Positions 13,704 to 26,982 of a stretch of DNA of 64,000 bases are shown piece by piece. The DNA is taken from positions 1,674,001-1,738,000 of the forward strand of contig NC_060105.1 in the NCBI RefSeq assembly GCF_021155765.1, given 5' to 3'. This DNA comes from Diprion similis (Eukaryota; Arthropoda; Insecta; Hymenoptera; Diprionidae). Under the pieces are notes generated by a model. That model saw only the letters and a program-made list of their open reading frames with translations, was not told the origin of the DNA and searched no databases. The position numbers and the translations under genes were made by a program. The number at the start of each line of letters is the position of its first letter. Position 1 is the first letter of the stretch.

Positions 13704-14664
13704 GTAAGACGTGATCGCATTATTGTTTTACCAGTTTTTTTTAAATCCAAATAGTGGTCTTACTCACAGAATCCTTCCTGTAATATCCAAAAATAGGTAT
13801 ATTGTCAACGGAGTGCTTGATCGTTAATTCATAAAACATAATCCACATTCAAAGTTCGCGTATTCTTTTCCAGACGTGACAAGAATGAATGACTCTCTCA
13901 TCGTAATTTGCGAATTTGCAATGGTCCGCTATCAGATTAACAAATTATGTTACCACATTTAGAAAAAAAACACATTATACATTTACAAATTAATGTTACT
14001 TAATAATTAAATTATATTACACATTTACAAAAACTTAACTTCTCATCTTTTGTGAAACTTGTTTAGACTTGAGGACCAAGTGATAAAAACTTTCGTAAAC
14101 CGTTCAGTAAAAAGTTTATATAGAAGTTCAGAACAGTTTTTGAAAAGTTTTTCCCTTCAATTTGAGAACGACGTTTGTCAATTCGCAATCATTTCCGCAC
14201 AAAGTTTCGAAAATTATAGTGTCATTAGATTGCATTACGAAACCAGCTAGCAAAGCTCGACAGTTTCAACGCTGAGAATAAAATAAATAAAATTGTAACC
14301 TGATCCCCAACGTCATGTCACTATATTTAATCTGCAGATACTAAACGACGAAAAATTTATTACATGAATTGAAAATAACTATTTTTTCCTTCGCAGATAG
14401 TTCCTCGAATGCGAATGAATATTCATTAAAAAACCAGACCAGAACACGATTAAATAAAATCCTTGGAGGAACTCAACTGTGCAGTTTATTCCAACTTACC
14501 GAATAAGTTTCCTGCTCAATTTAATTCCTCGAATTTGACGTACGTGTATTCTTAGCACATATGTCGCTTACAATCTCTTCCGAGTAATCGGTTGGGCGAG
14601 TATCCTGTAACAAATCGTAGAGAAAGAATTAACGTGAAACGATATTTTGTGCATAATAGCTATT

Positions 14665-15025
14665 TATGTGGCATGCCCGTAAGCCGCCTGTTTTTTTGGC
14701 AAAGATAAAGATTTCAGGACGAGCTGAAGGCGAGCCGGAAGCGAGTACTGAAATTATCCGAGCCAAAAAACGGTTTACGGGCAGCCACATACAATATTCT
14801 TTACGATATGGGCATTGAAAAGCAAAACGAAGAGTGAGGTTATGTCGCGATCTGTTCGACGAAGCTACTTTATTCGGCAGTTTGAGATGCGCACTTCGAA
14901 CTGCGCATCAAAACCGCGGAATAAAGACTTTATTCCGCAACTTTGTTCGCTGCCGTATAAAGCGTCACTTTACGGAACGAAAACTGGCACAAAAAGTGGA
15001 CTTTTCAATGCCCATGCCGTAAAAA
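14665..15025. repeat. nested inverted-repeat (hairpin) element
   Basis: Two adjacent imperfect inverted repeats. In the first, ATGTGGCATGCCCGTAAGCC near 14665 is mirrored by the complement of GGTTTACGGGCAGCCACAT near 14772. In the second, ATGGGCATTGAAAAG near 14808 is mirrored by CTTTTCAATGCCCAT near 15001. Inside the second lie smaller perfect or near-perfect hairpins: GATGCGCA/TGCGCATC around 14885-14909 and GCGGAATAAA/TTTATTCCGC around 14916-14938. The form resembles a non-autonomous palindromic transposon, but no target-site duplication was established. Confidence 0.55.
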
Positions 15026-16730
15026 ATTACTTTTCGGATATCACGTGGTCGGACAGCACACGGAAACTCTATTTTGTGCCAAACAGAGAAAAAAACGTAC
15101 GAGAAGACCATGCAGGGCGCATATTGACATAGAGTGACTAGTTACGTATGCATATAGACGTTGAAACAACAAACAGCATAATAATCCTCTGGTAAATAAA
15201 AGTTATTCCAGCCTAACACCCGCCATGCGTATATAAATTACAGTAGCAAAGACGCAGATCTTTTTATATCAACGCGATTAACAACGGCCACGCGGTTAAT
15301 GAACGATCTGTGCTGGTGCAAGACAATGAGAAGGAATAACATCAAGTTTTTCGCAACAATTTGCAAGCATGGCTCTTTGTTACTTATTGCAAAAACAATC
15401 TTTGCTTTTCGTTGCCATTGAGTCGCATCGCGTTTGAGAATCCGCAATTTCTACTCCTACGAACTTTTGAGGAAATTGTAACATTTCTTACTATTTCGTA
15501 AAAAATTGGAAATATGCATAGATTTTCGCAATGAATTGTTAACTTTTTTCTTCTTCTTGTGGATTTTTTACTGAAAAAATTTCGTACAAAATCGTAAAAA
15601 CCACTTTCGAAAGGGTTGCATAGCCATCCTTGTTTTGTTCAAGCTTCTCTTCTTATTTGTGATTGTACAACGTTTTTCAGTAGTGTGGGTATTATGGATA
15701 TAATTGAACATGGAATTCAATAGTACTACTCGATGCACTTTGCCCAAAGACTCTGATACATGAGAAGTGAAAGTGTATCGCAAATCTTTTGCGCGTTTTC
15801 CACTTTGAGCTGTTTAGCAGTAACCGGATTTTCTGGTCCATTCTATAACGAACCTTTCGATGAGTCATTACATCGAGACATAATCACAATGAAATATATA
15901 TTCAACTGCCGGATGAATAGTTTATGATGTTTTGCTTGTTGGGTTTCTTTTCAGATTTAATTTATAGCCAAAACTGTCACTGGATTCATTCGTAATATTA
16001 GTAACTGGTTGATGTTGATTTTCGAAACTTTTTGCGTAGTGTTAAGTTAATTTTTCTTGCACATGAAGCTAATTAATATAATAACTGGCAAAAAAAATAA
16101 GTATATAAGTATTTCCATTTGATCTAATGAACAAGAAGACTAAGTTGTGTAAAACATTTTTCAGGTCTTCGCAGATAAATCTATCGATAACAATTTTATG
16201 TGTAAAAATACAGTGTTTATCGAAAAATTGCCCAAAAAAGTCCAAACGGCAGAAGACAGAGATCCGAAATTTTGAGGGTATACGTGTGTTGGATTGCAAC
16301 CATCAGATTTTGAGGCCGTAATGGAAGCTATCAATTTTTAGAAAGGATGCATCCAACTCGAATTACAAAAAAATAAATATAAAAAGTGTAATTGGCGCTT
16401 GAACGTTACCTTTAAAAAGTTCGCTTCGTAGTTATTCACTAACGCAGAATGAGACCATCACGATTTTATTAGTAAACGTGTAAATTTTAACCACTAATTC
16501 ACCGCAACTTACATACTTAGCGGCGGCAGCTCATTCAAGTATAGAAAAAAATATCTACGAGGTGACTAAGGTAAAATGATACTGTGTAAGCAAGTAAGAT
16601 CACTCACGTAAGCTGTGTCTCTTGTAACATCTGTATCGCTATCATGACCTCGCATATATCAAATATAATGGCATATCTAGTAAAATTTTTGCCACCTTAT
16701 CTCGCTCATCGTCAGTTCAACTGGGACAAG

Positions 16731-19500
16731 ATGGCTGAGAAGAACGAAGGTACCAAAAGATGCGATTCTGAAAAAGTTCAGGAGGTGTTTACAATCTCAT
16801 TTCACACCGAAGAATCCCAGCCTGTTTCGGTCATCGGTGAGCTTAATTAATTTGTTTACTATCGTTGGAGTCTACATCGTCGAGTGAGTAACCGAATCCT
16901 ATAGTAACACGATTGTCACCAATTTTTCTCTCCCCTTCTCTAGCGTTGCTTCTTTACAATGATGGACCAAAAATCTGCACAAAAAACTGAATCACCTCTC
17001 CTTTTTAATTTGCGTTTTTAGTTCCTGATGAATCTGAATCACCGCGTGACTTTGAAGAGGCCATTGAAGCTACCGGTTCGTATTCACTATAGCAATCTCG
17101 TCACTTATTCTGCCTGGCTTATCACGCACGTTGATTTAGGCTATGGACTCTATAACGTTCTACTACTGTTGGCGGCTCTACCCGGAGCTTGGGCGAACTT
17201 GTTTGACACAACGGCAATTTCCTACGTTCTTCCGACAGCAGAGTGTGATTTGAAGATGACTTTATTCCAGAAGGGACTTCTTAACGCTGCCATTTATGCT
17301 GGTAATGTGCTGGAGCAATCGGCATATAATAACAAAATTCAAAGATTTCTCTAGACGTCTCGGTTCGAGGACTAGTAAAGAAATTGTAACTGTAAAAACT
17401 GTAATTTTTCAGGCATGTTCACCGCGGCATTTCCATGGGGAGTCTTAGCTGACACGAAAGGCCGAAAGACTCTACTTATGATTGGCTACTTAGCCGATTG
17501 CATTTGCAATGTTTTGAGCAGCATGTCTCAGAGCTTCTACGTTATGCTGGCTTTTAAGTTCCTTAGTGGATGTATGTGAGTAGAACAAGAAATTGGAAAA
17601 TGTTTTTTAAGTGTGCATCGACAGACAAAGTTGAATATTTATATTTCTGAACTTATTGCTGTTCAGCATGAGCGGACCCTTTGCGGTGAACATGACGTAC
17701 CTGGCGGAATTTCACGGTGCCAAGTATAGGTCGAAGATGTTGTTATGGGCTCGTCTGTTTCCTTCTTTAGGGAGCATAGTGCTTCCAGGTGAATCTTAAC
17801 TTCATTGTACACGTTACGTTTTTAGCTTTCCAGCCTAACGAGAAGAACGAATTGTCTATTCAGGATTCGGTATATTTTCGCTTAGGATTAGCATGGATGA
17901 TACTCCCTCAGTCCTGGTCATTCGTCCTGTTTGATGGAGTATTTGTGTACAATTCTTGGCGCATCTTTATTCTGATCTGCAGTCTCCCAGCGTTCCTGGG
18001 ATTCCTGGCATTATTCTTTTTCCCAGAAAGTCCAAGATTCCTAATTTCCCAGGGACGAAATGACGAGGCGATGAAGGTCTTCAAAAAAATGTATACCATG
18101 AACACTGGAAAACCTCCGGAAACCTTTCCGGTAATATAGATAATTTTATAGTCAACGACCTGCCGTAGTCGATACTTGTCTAACTTTTGGCAACCCTCGA
18201 ATTTTTATCTTCACAGGTAAAAGAACTGTATCTGGAGACTCAGAAGAAACAAACAGAATGTACGTTGGATCAAAGTAGCATGTCTGTTTGGGAAAAGACT
18301 CGAAGTGGTTGGAGTCAAATTAAACCCCTTTTTTGCAAGCCGTATGTCAGCCAGTTTGTCCTGATGACGACCATCCAATTCGGAGGCCTGCTGGGGTAAG
18401 TGATTACCACTAGGGTCACAATACTTGGAAGCAACATTAACATGTGAATTTTGACGCAGCATGAATACATTGCGGCTTTGGATGCCTCAGCTTTTCACAT
18501 TGATGGAAAATTTCAATTACGAAAATCGCGATGACAACTTGGGTCCCGCAACTTTGTGCGAAATGCTAACTTCGCCCGAGCCTTTAAACGCCACGAATTC
18601 TGAGGAGTTCAACTCTACGATAGGAAATGCCTGCGTTATTGTAAGTTGATCAGAGCAAATTGTAACCCATCGAGTTTTTACTTTTACACAGTATTTTTGA
18701 CCAAGTTTTTTCAACGACAATTTTCAGGCACCAATTCACAGCAGAGTTTACATAAACTCTATAATCCTAGCAGTCACCACTGTGTTAGGTTGCACACTTG
18801 CTGGTAGCTTGGTTAATCTAGTTGGGAAGAAAAATCTGCTACGTGAGTTCAGAAACTGATATGTCAACTCAATCGATTGAAACTCAATGAAATTTTCCCG
18901 GATACATGATACATTTTTCATTCTAGTGCTGGTTTATATAGCTCCGGCAGCTTGCAGTTTCTCGTTGAACTGGTCGCCAAGTTCCGATGTCACGTTAGCT
19001 ATTTTCTCCATCTACTTGATGTTCACTAGCATCGCAGTCACTTCTATCATTAGTTTTACGGTCGATTTGATGCCTACGTCTCTGAGGTTTGTTTAAATAT
19101 GGTTTGTAAGTAGATTGTTGAGTGGGAATGCAGTGATTGTCTCTACTTCTGAGAGCTAAAACCAATTTCAAGCGATCTTTGAAAAAGAATTTCATGCACA
19201 TTTTACCTTCGATTTAATCCACTTTCAGAGCAACTGCTGTCAGTTTGACAATGTCCATTGGTCGCATCGGTTCTATGATTGGAAATCTCCTGTTTCCGCT
19301 ACTTCTGAGTACAGGCTGCATGGTCCCCTTCATATTTGTCGGAGGATTCCTACTCGGTGAGTATCATCTTTACGATTATACCCAAGCTCACAATTAGTTG
19401 CAGCGTACCTTGATGCTCAATCCCGTGATCTTTTGTGTGTTTACAGTTTGCTTCGTACTATCAATATTCATCCCTAAACCTCCCGAAAAGTTAATGTGAA
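16731..19500 (+). CDS. SV2L2: SV2-like MFS transporter
   Basis: Twelve exons: 16731-16836, 17022-17075, 17140-17301, 17413-17575, 17667-17788, 17886-18130, 18217-18395, 18460-18640, 18728-18842, 18927-19086, 19229-19356, 19448-19500. They total 1668 bp, or 555 residues plus stop. Visible in order are a cytosolic N-terminus of about 50 residues ending PRDFEEAIEATGYG, TM1 with an aspartate (NLFDTTAISYVLP), motif A (GVLADTKGRKT), PESPRF, LRLWMPQLF at TM7, a luminal loop with NAT and NST sites and two cysteines, VDLMPTSLR, and a short tail ending IPKPPEKLM. The predicted product is a 12-helix transporter of the SV2 branch; substrate and compartment cannot be told. The start follows an acceptor at 16715; a further ATG at 16644 lies in the presumed intron. 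Its closest relative in the window is SV2L3 (shared FTAAFPWGVLADTKGR). Confidence 0.9.
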
Positions 19501-20800
19501 ATCTCGAATTGGATTTTCGCTTCACAAACTCAACAGCGCTTCATCTAATCTCTATCTCATCATTCACGTGAACGACACTATCGTGATCACCGAACTGCAG
19601 TGTTAAGTTTACGTAGGTACAACATATAACTGTTTTCTGTACAGTCATGTTATTAACTAGCAACATATTTGCAATTTATTATATTAAAGCCACGTGACAA
19701 GCACGCATGGTTGTCGAAACACCTTAAATCGATTATATTACGTACAGTATTTATAAAAATCACAAAGACTGGAGAAACTAAGAGTGCAATTATTTATCCT
19801 TACTGCCGATGGAGTGGATGGTAGATCATTACCCGATTTAGACCACGGAAAATTCTGTAGCTGCGCAATGGCCAAATAATTCCTCGGTTCGTGGACACTG
19901 GCCTTAGCGTCGAAGTCATAATCATATGCTTGCGCAAGCGCGATGGATTGACGAAGTGCTTGACTAATTGTAAGCGTTTCATTACAGTAGAGATAAAAAC
20001 ATGTATCTACACGCAGATTGGAGTACAATTTTAGTATTTTTACGTATAAAGTTAACGCCTGCCAATCTGGTTTTTTTCGGATTTACTAGTAAAACGAGTG
20101 AACAAACAATCTCAAGAGATCTGAAGGTCGTTAACTTTCTGGCCACTCGTACACAATGGGTGGCCACATGTTTCAGTCTGCAGATGAGAAGGCAACCGTG
20201 AATTCCTTCTTGCATTCGTTTTCAACCGTTGGTCAAACTCGCACGTTGGTGAAAAATTAGTTCCCCAGCTTCACAATATTCGTCTTTGTAATTTTGGTTC
20301 GTGGACATTGCTAAGAAGGTAAGGAAACATTTAGAAGAAACCGGCGTCGAAAGTGCTGAATATATTGACTACACTTACCTTCGCGAATTTGCAAAAATAT
20401 GAAAGTTTTCGTGCATATGGATATCATAACAATCGTAGAGTTGATTACGGTGTAGAGTCCATTCGCTTTAAGACGAAGTAAAACAGCAGTTGTCTTGAAA
20501 ATATTTGCTGATTTTCATTTTTCCAAACAAACGGCACTGAATACGAGGTATCCATACCAAGTAACAATCACGCGATAAATCAAGGAAGGTTGTCGAGTCA
20601 CTATATTCAGATGTTAAGTGAGTGAGGTATCAATGCACGTAATCCAGTTCGCACTCACCAGTTTTTCGCCACCGTTCACTGCAGCTGGTTGTATGATCCA
20701 GAATAGGAATATCGTAGTTCTCATATAGAGAAAATTTTTCCCAGCTACGTTATCGCGTCGAATTGTATCTGCCTGACCCACGCATTTCCGTTAGTGAAAA
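19501..20800. other. intergenic DNA between SV2L2 and SV2L3
   Basis: Holds the SV2L2 3' end and the SV2L3 upstream region. On the minus strand about 96 codons are open at 20028-19738 (with ISQALRQSIALAQAYDYDF), and an ATG at about 20310 opens a short frame. I could not join these into a phase-consistent gene, so none is called. Confidence 0.4.
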
Positions 20801-23800
20801 ATGTCTGATGCCGATACGAAAGAACACGATGCAGAAAAAATCCAACTTTATTCTCCTCCAGCCGGCGGTAAGTTATTGATAATTACTGGAATCAGTTAAT
20901 ATTTTTTTTATAACCATACCATTTCGACACACATTAACACGCATGATGCTATTGGCCCTTTTCGTTCAATCCAACTGCTGTTATGATATCGCTTTGCGCC
21001 TGTGCGTGTTACGTAATTTTCACTATTGACCGTTTTTCTTTTCCGATGCAAGTACTCCGGTAAAATTTAAGATTAGTATTACTTGTAACTATCTGTACAG
21101 CAATCAGAATACAAAGTTAATGTATCAGATTTACATTCGTAAAACGGCGAAGTATGTTTAATGTATGATCAACTAATAACCACTTTCATTTTTCAGGTTC
21201 TGGTGAGTTGAATACTCTACATGAATTCGACGAAGCCATTGAAGCAACAGGTTTGTCTTTTAAACTATTGGAATGAACGATAAAAATATTTTCACAGTGC
21301 ATTCCCGATTCGCGTCTGAAACAAACAAAGCAAGTGAACACTGATAGAGTGAAATGAAACTCCTTATGATCGTTGTTATTGATTACTTATATTATGCAAA
21401 TTAATTTAACTGTTTAAATATTCTGACAAATTCCAACCTTGAATATGATTTTTTCCAGGCTACGGATTGTTCAACGTCCTTCTAATTTTGGCAATTCTAC
21501 CAGGAGCATGGGCAAATTTTTTCGACACAACGGTGATGTCTTACGTTCTCCCAATAGCTGAATGTGATCTGCAAATCACACCCTTCCAGAAAGGGATGCT
21601 CAACGCTGCTGTTTACGCAGGTATTATACAAGACTGGGTAACAAAAATTGTCGATGTTCCTGTAAATGTAAAACAAATTCGAATCGAAGATGTGTATTTG
21701 ATAAGTTTTTTGTCCTAAGATCCCTTTATCAACATCAGACATGGAAGTTACGTTAACATGTACAATAAAAATGTCAAATTTTTAGGAATGTTTACCGCAG
21801 CATTTCCCTGGGGTGTCTTAGCTGACACAAAGGGACGAAGATTGCTTCTCATGGTGGGATACAGCTGTGATTGCATTTGTAATATTTTGAGCAGCATGTC
21901 CCAGAGCTTCTACGTTTTACTGACTTTCAAATTCTTGAGTGGATGCATGTGGGTAGAACAATTGAATTACCACGCAGTGTTGGATACTTCTGGTCTCTTC
22001 TGATTTCTAAAATATTTTTTAAGCGATCGAACACTTGTCTGTTAACCTTGTGTTTTTACAGAATGAGCGGTCCTTATGCGGTTAACATGACGTACTTGGC
22101 AGAATTTCACAGTGGCAAGTACAGGTCAAAAGTAGTGCTGTGGGCTCGCCTTTTTCCTTCGTTAGGAAGCATCGCGCTTCCAGGTGATCAGTAATTGAAT
22201 CGTACACGTTGAGCACCTTTTCCTGCACTGTATAATAAGAAATATGTGTAATTTATTTTTTCCAATCAGGATTAGCATGGATTATAATTCCTCAGCCCTG
22301 GTCATTTACCTTATTCAACGGAATGTTTGTATACAACTCCTGGCGAATCTTTATTTTGATCTGCAGCATGCCAGCTCTCCTTGGATTCATTGCTCTACTA
22401 TTTTTACCAGAAAGTCCGAGGTTCTTGATGTCCCAAGGTAGAAACGAGGAGGCGATTAAGGTCTTCCAAAGAATATACGCTATGAACACTGGAAAATCAC
22501 CGGAAAAATTTCCCGTAATATCGTTTATTTCAATCTATGAAGGTACATGTGTACAGTGATTAACTGAACCTTCCATAAACCACGAAATCTTATTTGGAAA
22601 GGTGAAGGCACTTCGTCGGGATGATCACAGACAGAAAACAGAAGCTGCGGATAACCCGAGAAGAGTTTCAGTCTGGGAACAAATTCGAAACGGTGCTGCA
22701 CAGGTCAAACCTCTATTTCAGAAGCCGTATTTCTATCGCTTCCTCCTGATCGTCACTATACAATTCGGAGGCCTTCTCAGGTACGTTGTCACCATTTATT
22801 CACAGCACGAATGCGGAATATTAACTTGCCGTTTTCTGCGCAGTCTGAATACGGTGCGTCTGTGGATGCCTCAGCTCTTCACATTGATGGAGGACTTTGA
22901 ACACAGAAAAAGCAACGGTGACTTCGGTCCTTCAACTCTGTGCAACATGATAAGTACACCGAGTAACGCAAACTCTACAAAGTACGACGAATTCAACTCC
23001 ACGTTGCCGATAACTTGCACTGTGGTAAGTTCACCTTGTGCAAAATTAGTCAAATATCTATTCCGGATCTTTCATTTTTATATTTTAATATAATTTTAAA
23101 AATTTACAAAATTCACAGGTTCCTGTCTACAGTAAGGTTTACATCAACTCCATGATCCTGGCAATTACAATTGTCATAGCTTGTTCACTTGCCGGGAGTT
23201 TTGTTAATCGGATCGGGAAGAGGAATCTCTTGCGTGAGTATTTTGTACGGTCATATAATGCAATTCGAATTTCGTTGGAAAAAAATTATCATATTTTCTT
23301 CTTGCAGTGGTTGCTTTCTTGATCCCAGCTGTTTGCGCATTTTCGTTGAACTGGTCGCCGAATTCCGACGTCACGTTAACGCTTCTTGCCATTTACATGG
23401 CTTCTGGCAACATCTCGATCACTACTATCATCAGTTTCACCGTCGAGCTAATGCCGACGACTCTCAGGTTAGTTGCGAATTCGGACTAACGACACATCGA
23501 GGTAAAAAAAATTTATTTAAATCTTCTGGTTCCAGAGCAACGGCTGTTACTTTGACCATGGCCGCCGGTCGGATCGGTGCGATGTTCGGAAATCTCCTGT
23601 TTCCACTGCTTTTGAGTGTAGGCTGCATGGCTCCCTTCATATTTGTCGGAGGCTTCTTGCTCGGTGAGTTTATATTTTTATTCAAGAAAAGTAAAAATCC
23701 CTTAAGATCGATTTTTATCATACTAAGATCAATGAATTTTTATGTGCACGCAGCCTGCTTTATATTGTCCATCTTCATTCCGAAACCTCCTTCAAGACTG

Positions 23801-23806
23801 ACGTAA
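20801..23806 (+). CDS. SV2L3: SV2-like MFS transporter
   Basis: Twelve exons: 20801-20867, 21197-21250, 21459-21620, 21786-21948, 22062-22183, 22270-22514, 22602-22780, 22844-23024, 23119-23233, 23308-23467, 23536-23663, 23754-23806. They total 1629 bp, or 542 residues plus stop. Same plan as SV2L2: HEFDEAIEATGYG, TM1 with FFDTTVMSYVLP, motif A GVLADTKGRRL, PESPRF, VRLWMPQLF, two NST glycosylation sites and two cysteines in the TM7-8 loop, VELMPTTLR, and tail IPKPPSRLT. The cytosolic N-terminus is shorter than in SV2L2 and diverges in sequence. Exon 7 uses an AAG acceptor with a poor pyrimidine tract (before 22602), as in SV2L4 and SV2L5. The donor after 21948 is GTGGGT. No frameshift or stop was seen, so it should encode an intact transporter. 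The substrate is unknown. Confidence 0.9.
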
Positions 23807-24360
23807 GATTTTGGATGGATTTCGTTGGCGCCTCAAGATCACCGTCACAATTTTAATTTTTACCTTCGTACTATCTTTATCTGAACAATAATCATTCACT
23901 TATACTGTGTATAAGGAGGATGCATTTTTTTTTCTTTGCATTATTGTGAAGTGCTTTTCCTTGTGTACTTATGTATTAACTGCAGAATACTCACTCAACG
24001 TGCTTTTAATTCCTAACGAAGCATGTGCTGTCTGCATGCATGATCATCGTCACGATTGTACATACGTATACATATACCTATAGCTATATATTTAGTTATT
24101 TGCATAATAAAATTCTTCCGTAAACACTTATGACGTGAGAAATTTATTCGACAGTGTTATGATGACGATATACCTGGTCTACCTGTATGTAAATATAGAA
24201 CAATTTTAATAGCATTACTCACTATCAGCGATACTATCAAAGTAAGTACAAACATTATACCTATATATACGTGCGATGGTACATCAGCTCAAAATCCTAC
24301 CGTCCATATTTCTATTCCATGAAATTCCTTCATTGTTGTCTCATTTTCAACCAAGACGAG
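23807..24360 (+). promoter_or_regulatory. SV2L3 3' region and SV2L4 upstream region
   Basis: A polyadenylation hexamer AATAAA lies at 24106-24111, 300 bp after the SV2L3 stop. The block CAGCGATACTATCA at 24226-24239 recurs exactly upstream of SV2L5 (29753-29766), at a similar distance from the ATG. A TATATATA run lies near 24261, with a CATCAG initiator-like site about 22 bp on. Which of these fixes the SV2L4 transcription start is not known. Confidence 0.4.
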
Positions 24361-26982
24361 ATGTCTGACGGTGACATGTCAAATGGGAGAAAAAAAAATG
24401 GTGAAGTGTTCACTATTTCGTATTCGCCTTCAGCTCAGTCATCCGTAATTGTAGACGGTGAGTCGTGTAATTCACTGTTCGCTGCTTAATTATCACGTGT
24501 TTTTTTTTTTTTGGCAAAGATAATGTAATATCAGTCAAGTCAGCTACGTGTTCACAAGTCAAACGCCCTCAGCTCTCAGTTTTTAAACATTGTTCTTCCT
24601 CTCACTTACAGAACAGAATGAATCGACGACGCCATGTGACTTTGAGGACGCCGTTGAAGCAACTGGTATGTATGATACGTTACGAATTCGATTAAATGGA
24701 AGATCGTCATTTTTAGATAAAAATTTCCAGGATACGGCCTGTACAACTACTTGCTTCTACTGGCCGTTCTTCCGGGAGGATGGGCGAGCTTCTTTGACGT
24801 TACTACAATGTCTTACGTACTTCCATCGGCTGAATGTGATCTTCAGCTGACGCTGTTTCACAAGGGAGTTCTCAACGCGGTGACATACGCCGGTAACACG
24901 AGCAGCTGATTGAAAATTCATTCCGACGTTTATCGCTTTTCAAAACCTGATATTTTGATTATGGGATTCTTCAGGTATGGTGACATCGGCGTTCTTTTGG
25001 GGTTTCTTGGCTGATACAATGGGGCGACGTTCTCTGCTAATGGCCGGCTATTTGACCGATTCTATTTGCAATATTCTGATTAGTACTTCACAGAGTTTTC
25101 ACGTTTTACTTATCTTCAAATTCCTCAGCGGAATCATGTGAGTACAAGCGAAAAGCGATGGCTCTAATAATGTCGGTGTTATGTGTAGAACGAATTGATG
25201 TGTTTAGAATAAGTGGTCCTTTTTCTATCAACATGACGTACCTGGCAGAGTTTCACGGCGTTAAGTGCAGGACTAAAGCGCTAATGTGGCTCAGCATGTT
25301 CCCCTCCATGGCCAGCGTGGCACTTCCAGGCGAGTTTTTGTCTCAACTTGAAGTCAAGACGGTTTCGCAAAATTTTATTAAAGGCATTTACTATTCCAAC
25401 TTGGAACAGGCTTGGCATGGATAGTGATACCTCAGTCGTGGTCATTCTCCCTTTTCGATGGAACCATTGTCTACAACTCCTGGCGAATCTTCATCTTGAT
25501 CTGCAGCACACCCGCACTGCTAGCGTTCTTGACTCTACTGTACTTTCCGGAAAGTCCCAAGTTCCTGATGTCCCAAGGTAGAAATGACGAGGCGATGAAG
25601 GTCTTCCAAAGGATGTACGCCATGAACACTGGAAAACCGCCGGAATCATTTCCCGTAATGTCGATTATGCCAGTATTCGTAGAAACTTCTATACATCCTC
25701 ATTGTAACCGTCGATCTTTTGCACGAAAGGTGAAGGAACTCTGTCAGGAACGTCAAAAGAGCCAAACCGAAGGTTTGGATGAAACAAGACGCGCGTCGGT
25801 TTGGGAGAAGGCTCAGAGTGGTTGGGCCCAGATAAGGCCCCTCTTCCTAAAGCCGCATCTCGCCAGGTTTCTCCTGATTATCGCCATCCAGCTCGGATGT
25901 ATGCTCAGGTACGTGTTGCTACACATCGATACGAGGCGTAGGGATTCACGTTAATTTTCAACGCAGCATGAACACTCTTCGTCTCTGGATGCCGCAGCTT
26001 TTCACAATGATGGAAAACTTCGATTACGAGAATCGCGACGCCAGCTTAGGCCCTCCCGTCTTGTGCGACATCATCATGGCTTCGAACCCTTCAAGCGTCA
26101 CACGCGATGATGCATACCTTAATTCTACGGTTGTGAGTACCTGTGTCGCGGTAAGTTCCTCTGACCAAGACACCGCAGCATTAAGTTGTACGCATTTCTC
26201 TACTCTTGACCAAGTATTTTCAGGCACCCGTTCAGAGCAGGGTTTACATAAACTCGATGATCATCGCGTGCACAGCTATCATAGGCTACATGCTTGCCGG
26301 AACTCTGGTTAATTTAGTCGGCAAGAAAAACCTCTTGTGTAAGTATGTCAGAAAGAAGTCAAGTGCGATTAATTTTCACTAATGATAATTAATATCTCGT
26401 TAGGATTAACCATATCGTGTCTTCTTTACTGCAGTTATGGCTTACGTGGTTCCAGCAATGTGCAGCTTTGCGCTGAATTGGTCACCGAATTCCGACATGA
26501 CGCTAGCCATTGTGTCCATATTTATGGCTCTAGCTAGCATCTCTGTCAATATTATTATTAGTTTTATCATTGACTTGATGCCCACGTCGCTGAGGTTTGT
26601 TCAAATTAAATTAATGGATAGTTATCATTATACCCAAACTCAAACGATTTACTTTTTTCATACATGTATATCAATGCGTAATCAAAGTTTCACCGTGTTT
26701 CAGAACAATGGCTGTCAGTTTGACAATGTGCGTTGGTCGCTGCGGTGCAATGATTGGGAATCTGTTATTCCCAATTCTTTTGAACGTGAGCTGCATCGTA
26801 CCCTTCATGTTTATCGGCTGTTTTTTACTCGGTAAGTGTAATGCTCAAGGAGACTATATATGCATCTGTCCCAGACTTTATTCAATTAACGTATAACAAC
26901 TCACACTCCATCGCTCGTTTATTTTTCAGTCAGCTTAGTATTGACCATTTTCATACCCAAGCCGCCACCGAAATTGGTTTAA
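24361..26982 (+). CDS. SV2L4: SV2-like MFS transporter
   Basis: Twelve exons: 24361-24457, 24612-24665, 24731-24892, 24975-25137, 25208-25329, 25410-25654, 25730-25908, 25967-26150, 26224-26338, 26435-26594, 26704-26831, 26930-26982. They total 1662 bp, or 553 residues plus stop. Features are PCDFEDAVEATGYG, TM1 with SFFDVTTMSYVLP, motif A GFLADTMGRRS, PESPKF, LRLWMPQLF, an NST site and paired cysteines in the TM7-8 loop, IDLMPTSLR, and tail IPKPPPKLV. The intron after 25329 begins with GC (G then GCGAGT), a GC-AG intron; the frame is kept only if it is spliced there. Exon 7 has an AAG acceptor. The protein groups with SV2L5 (both FHKGVLNAVTY, and both share the upstream block). Predicted 12-helix transporter, substrate unknown. 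Confidence 0.9.

Larger units (their letters stand above)
11930..16730. other. intergenic DNA between SV2L1 and SV2L2
   Basis: AT-rich sequence without a supported protein-coding exon. It contains a candidate core promoter plus non-coding first exon (13538-13703) and a nested-hairpin repeat (14665-15025), both listed separately. The plus-strand frame at 14815-15132 lies mostly inside that repeat and is not taken as a gene. Confidence 0.5.

Noticed and set aside
14815-15132. 105-codon plus-strand frame
   Set aside because: Mostly inside the nested-hairpin repeat, and its translation reflects the palindromes.
19738-20310. Possible small minus-strand gene after SV2L2 (ISQALRQSIALAQ and an ATG frame at 20310)
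   Set aside because: The segments could not be joined: the phase from the first block leads to an immediate stop in the next.
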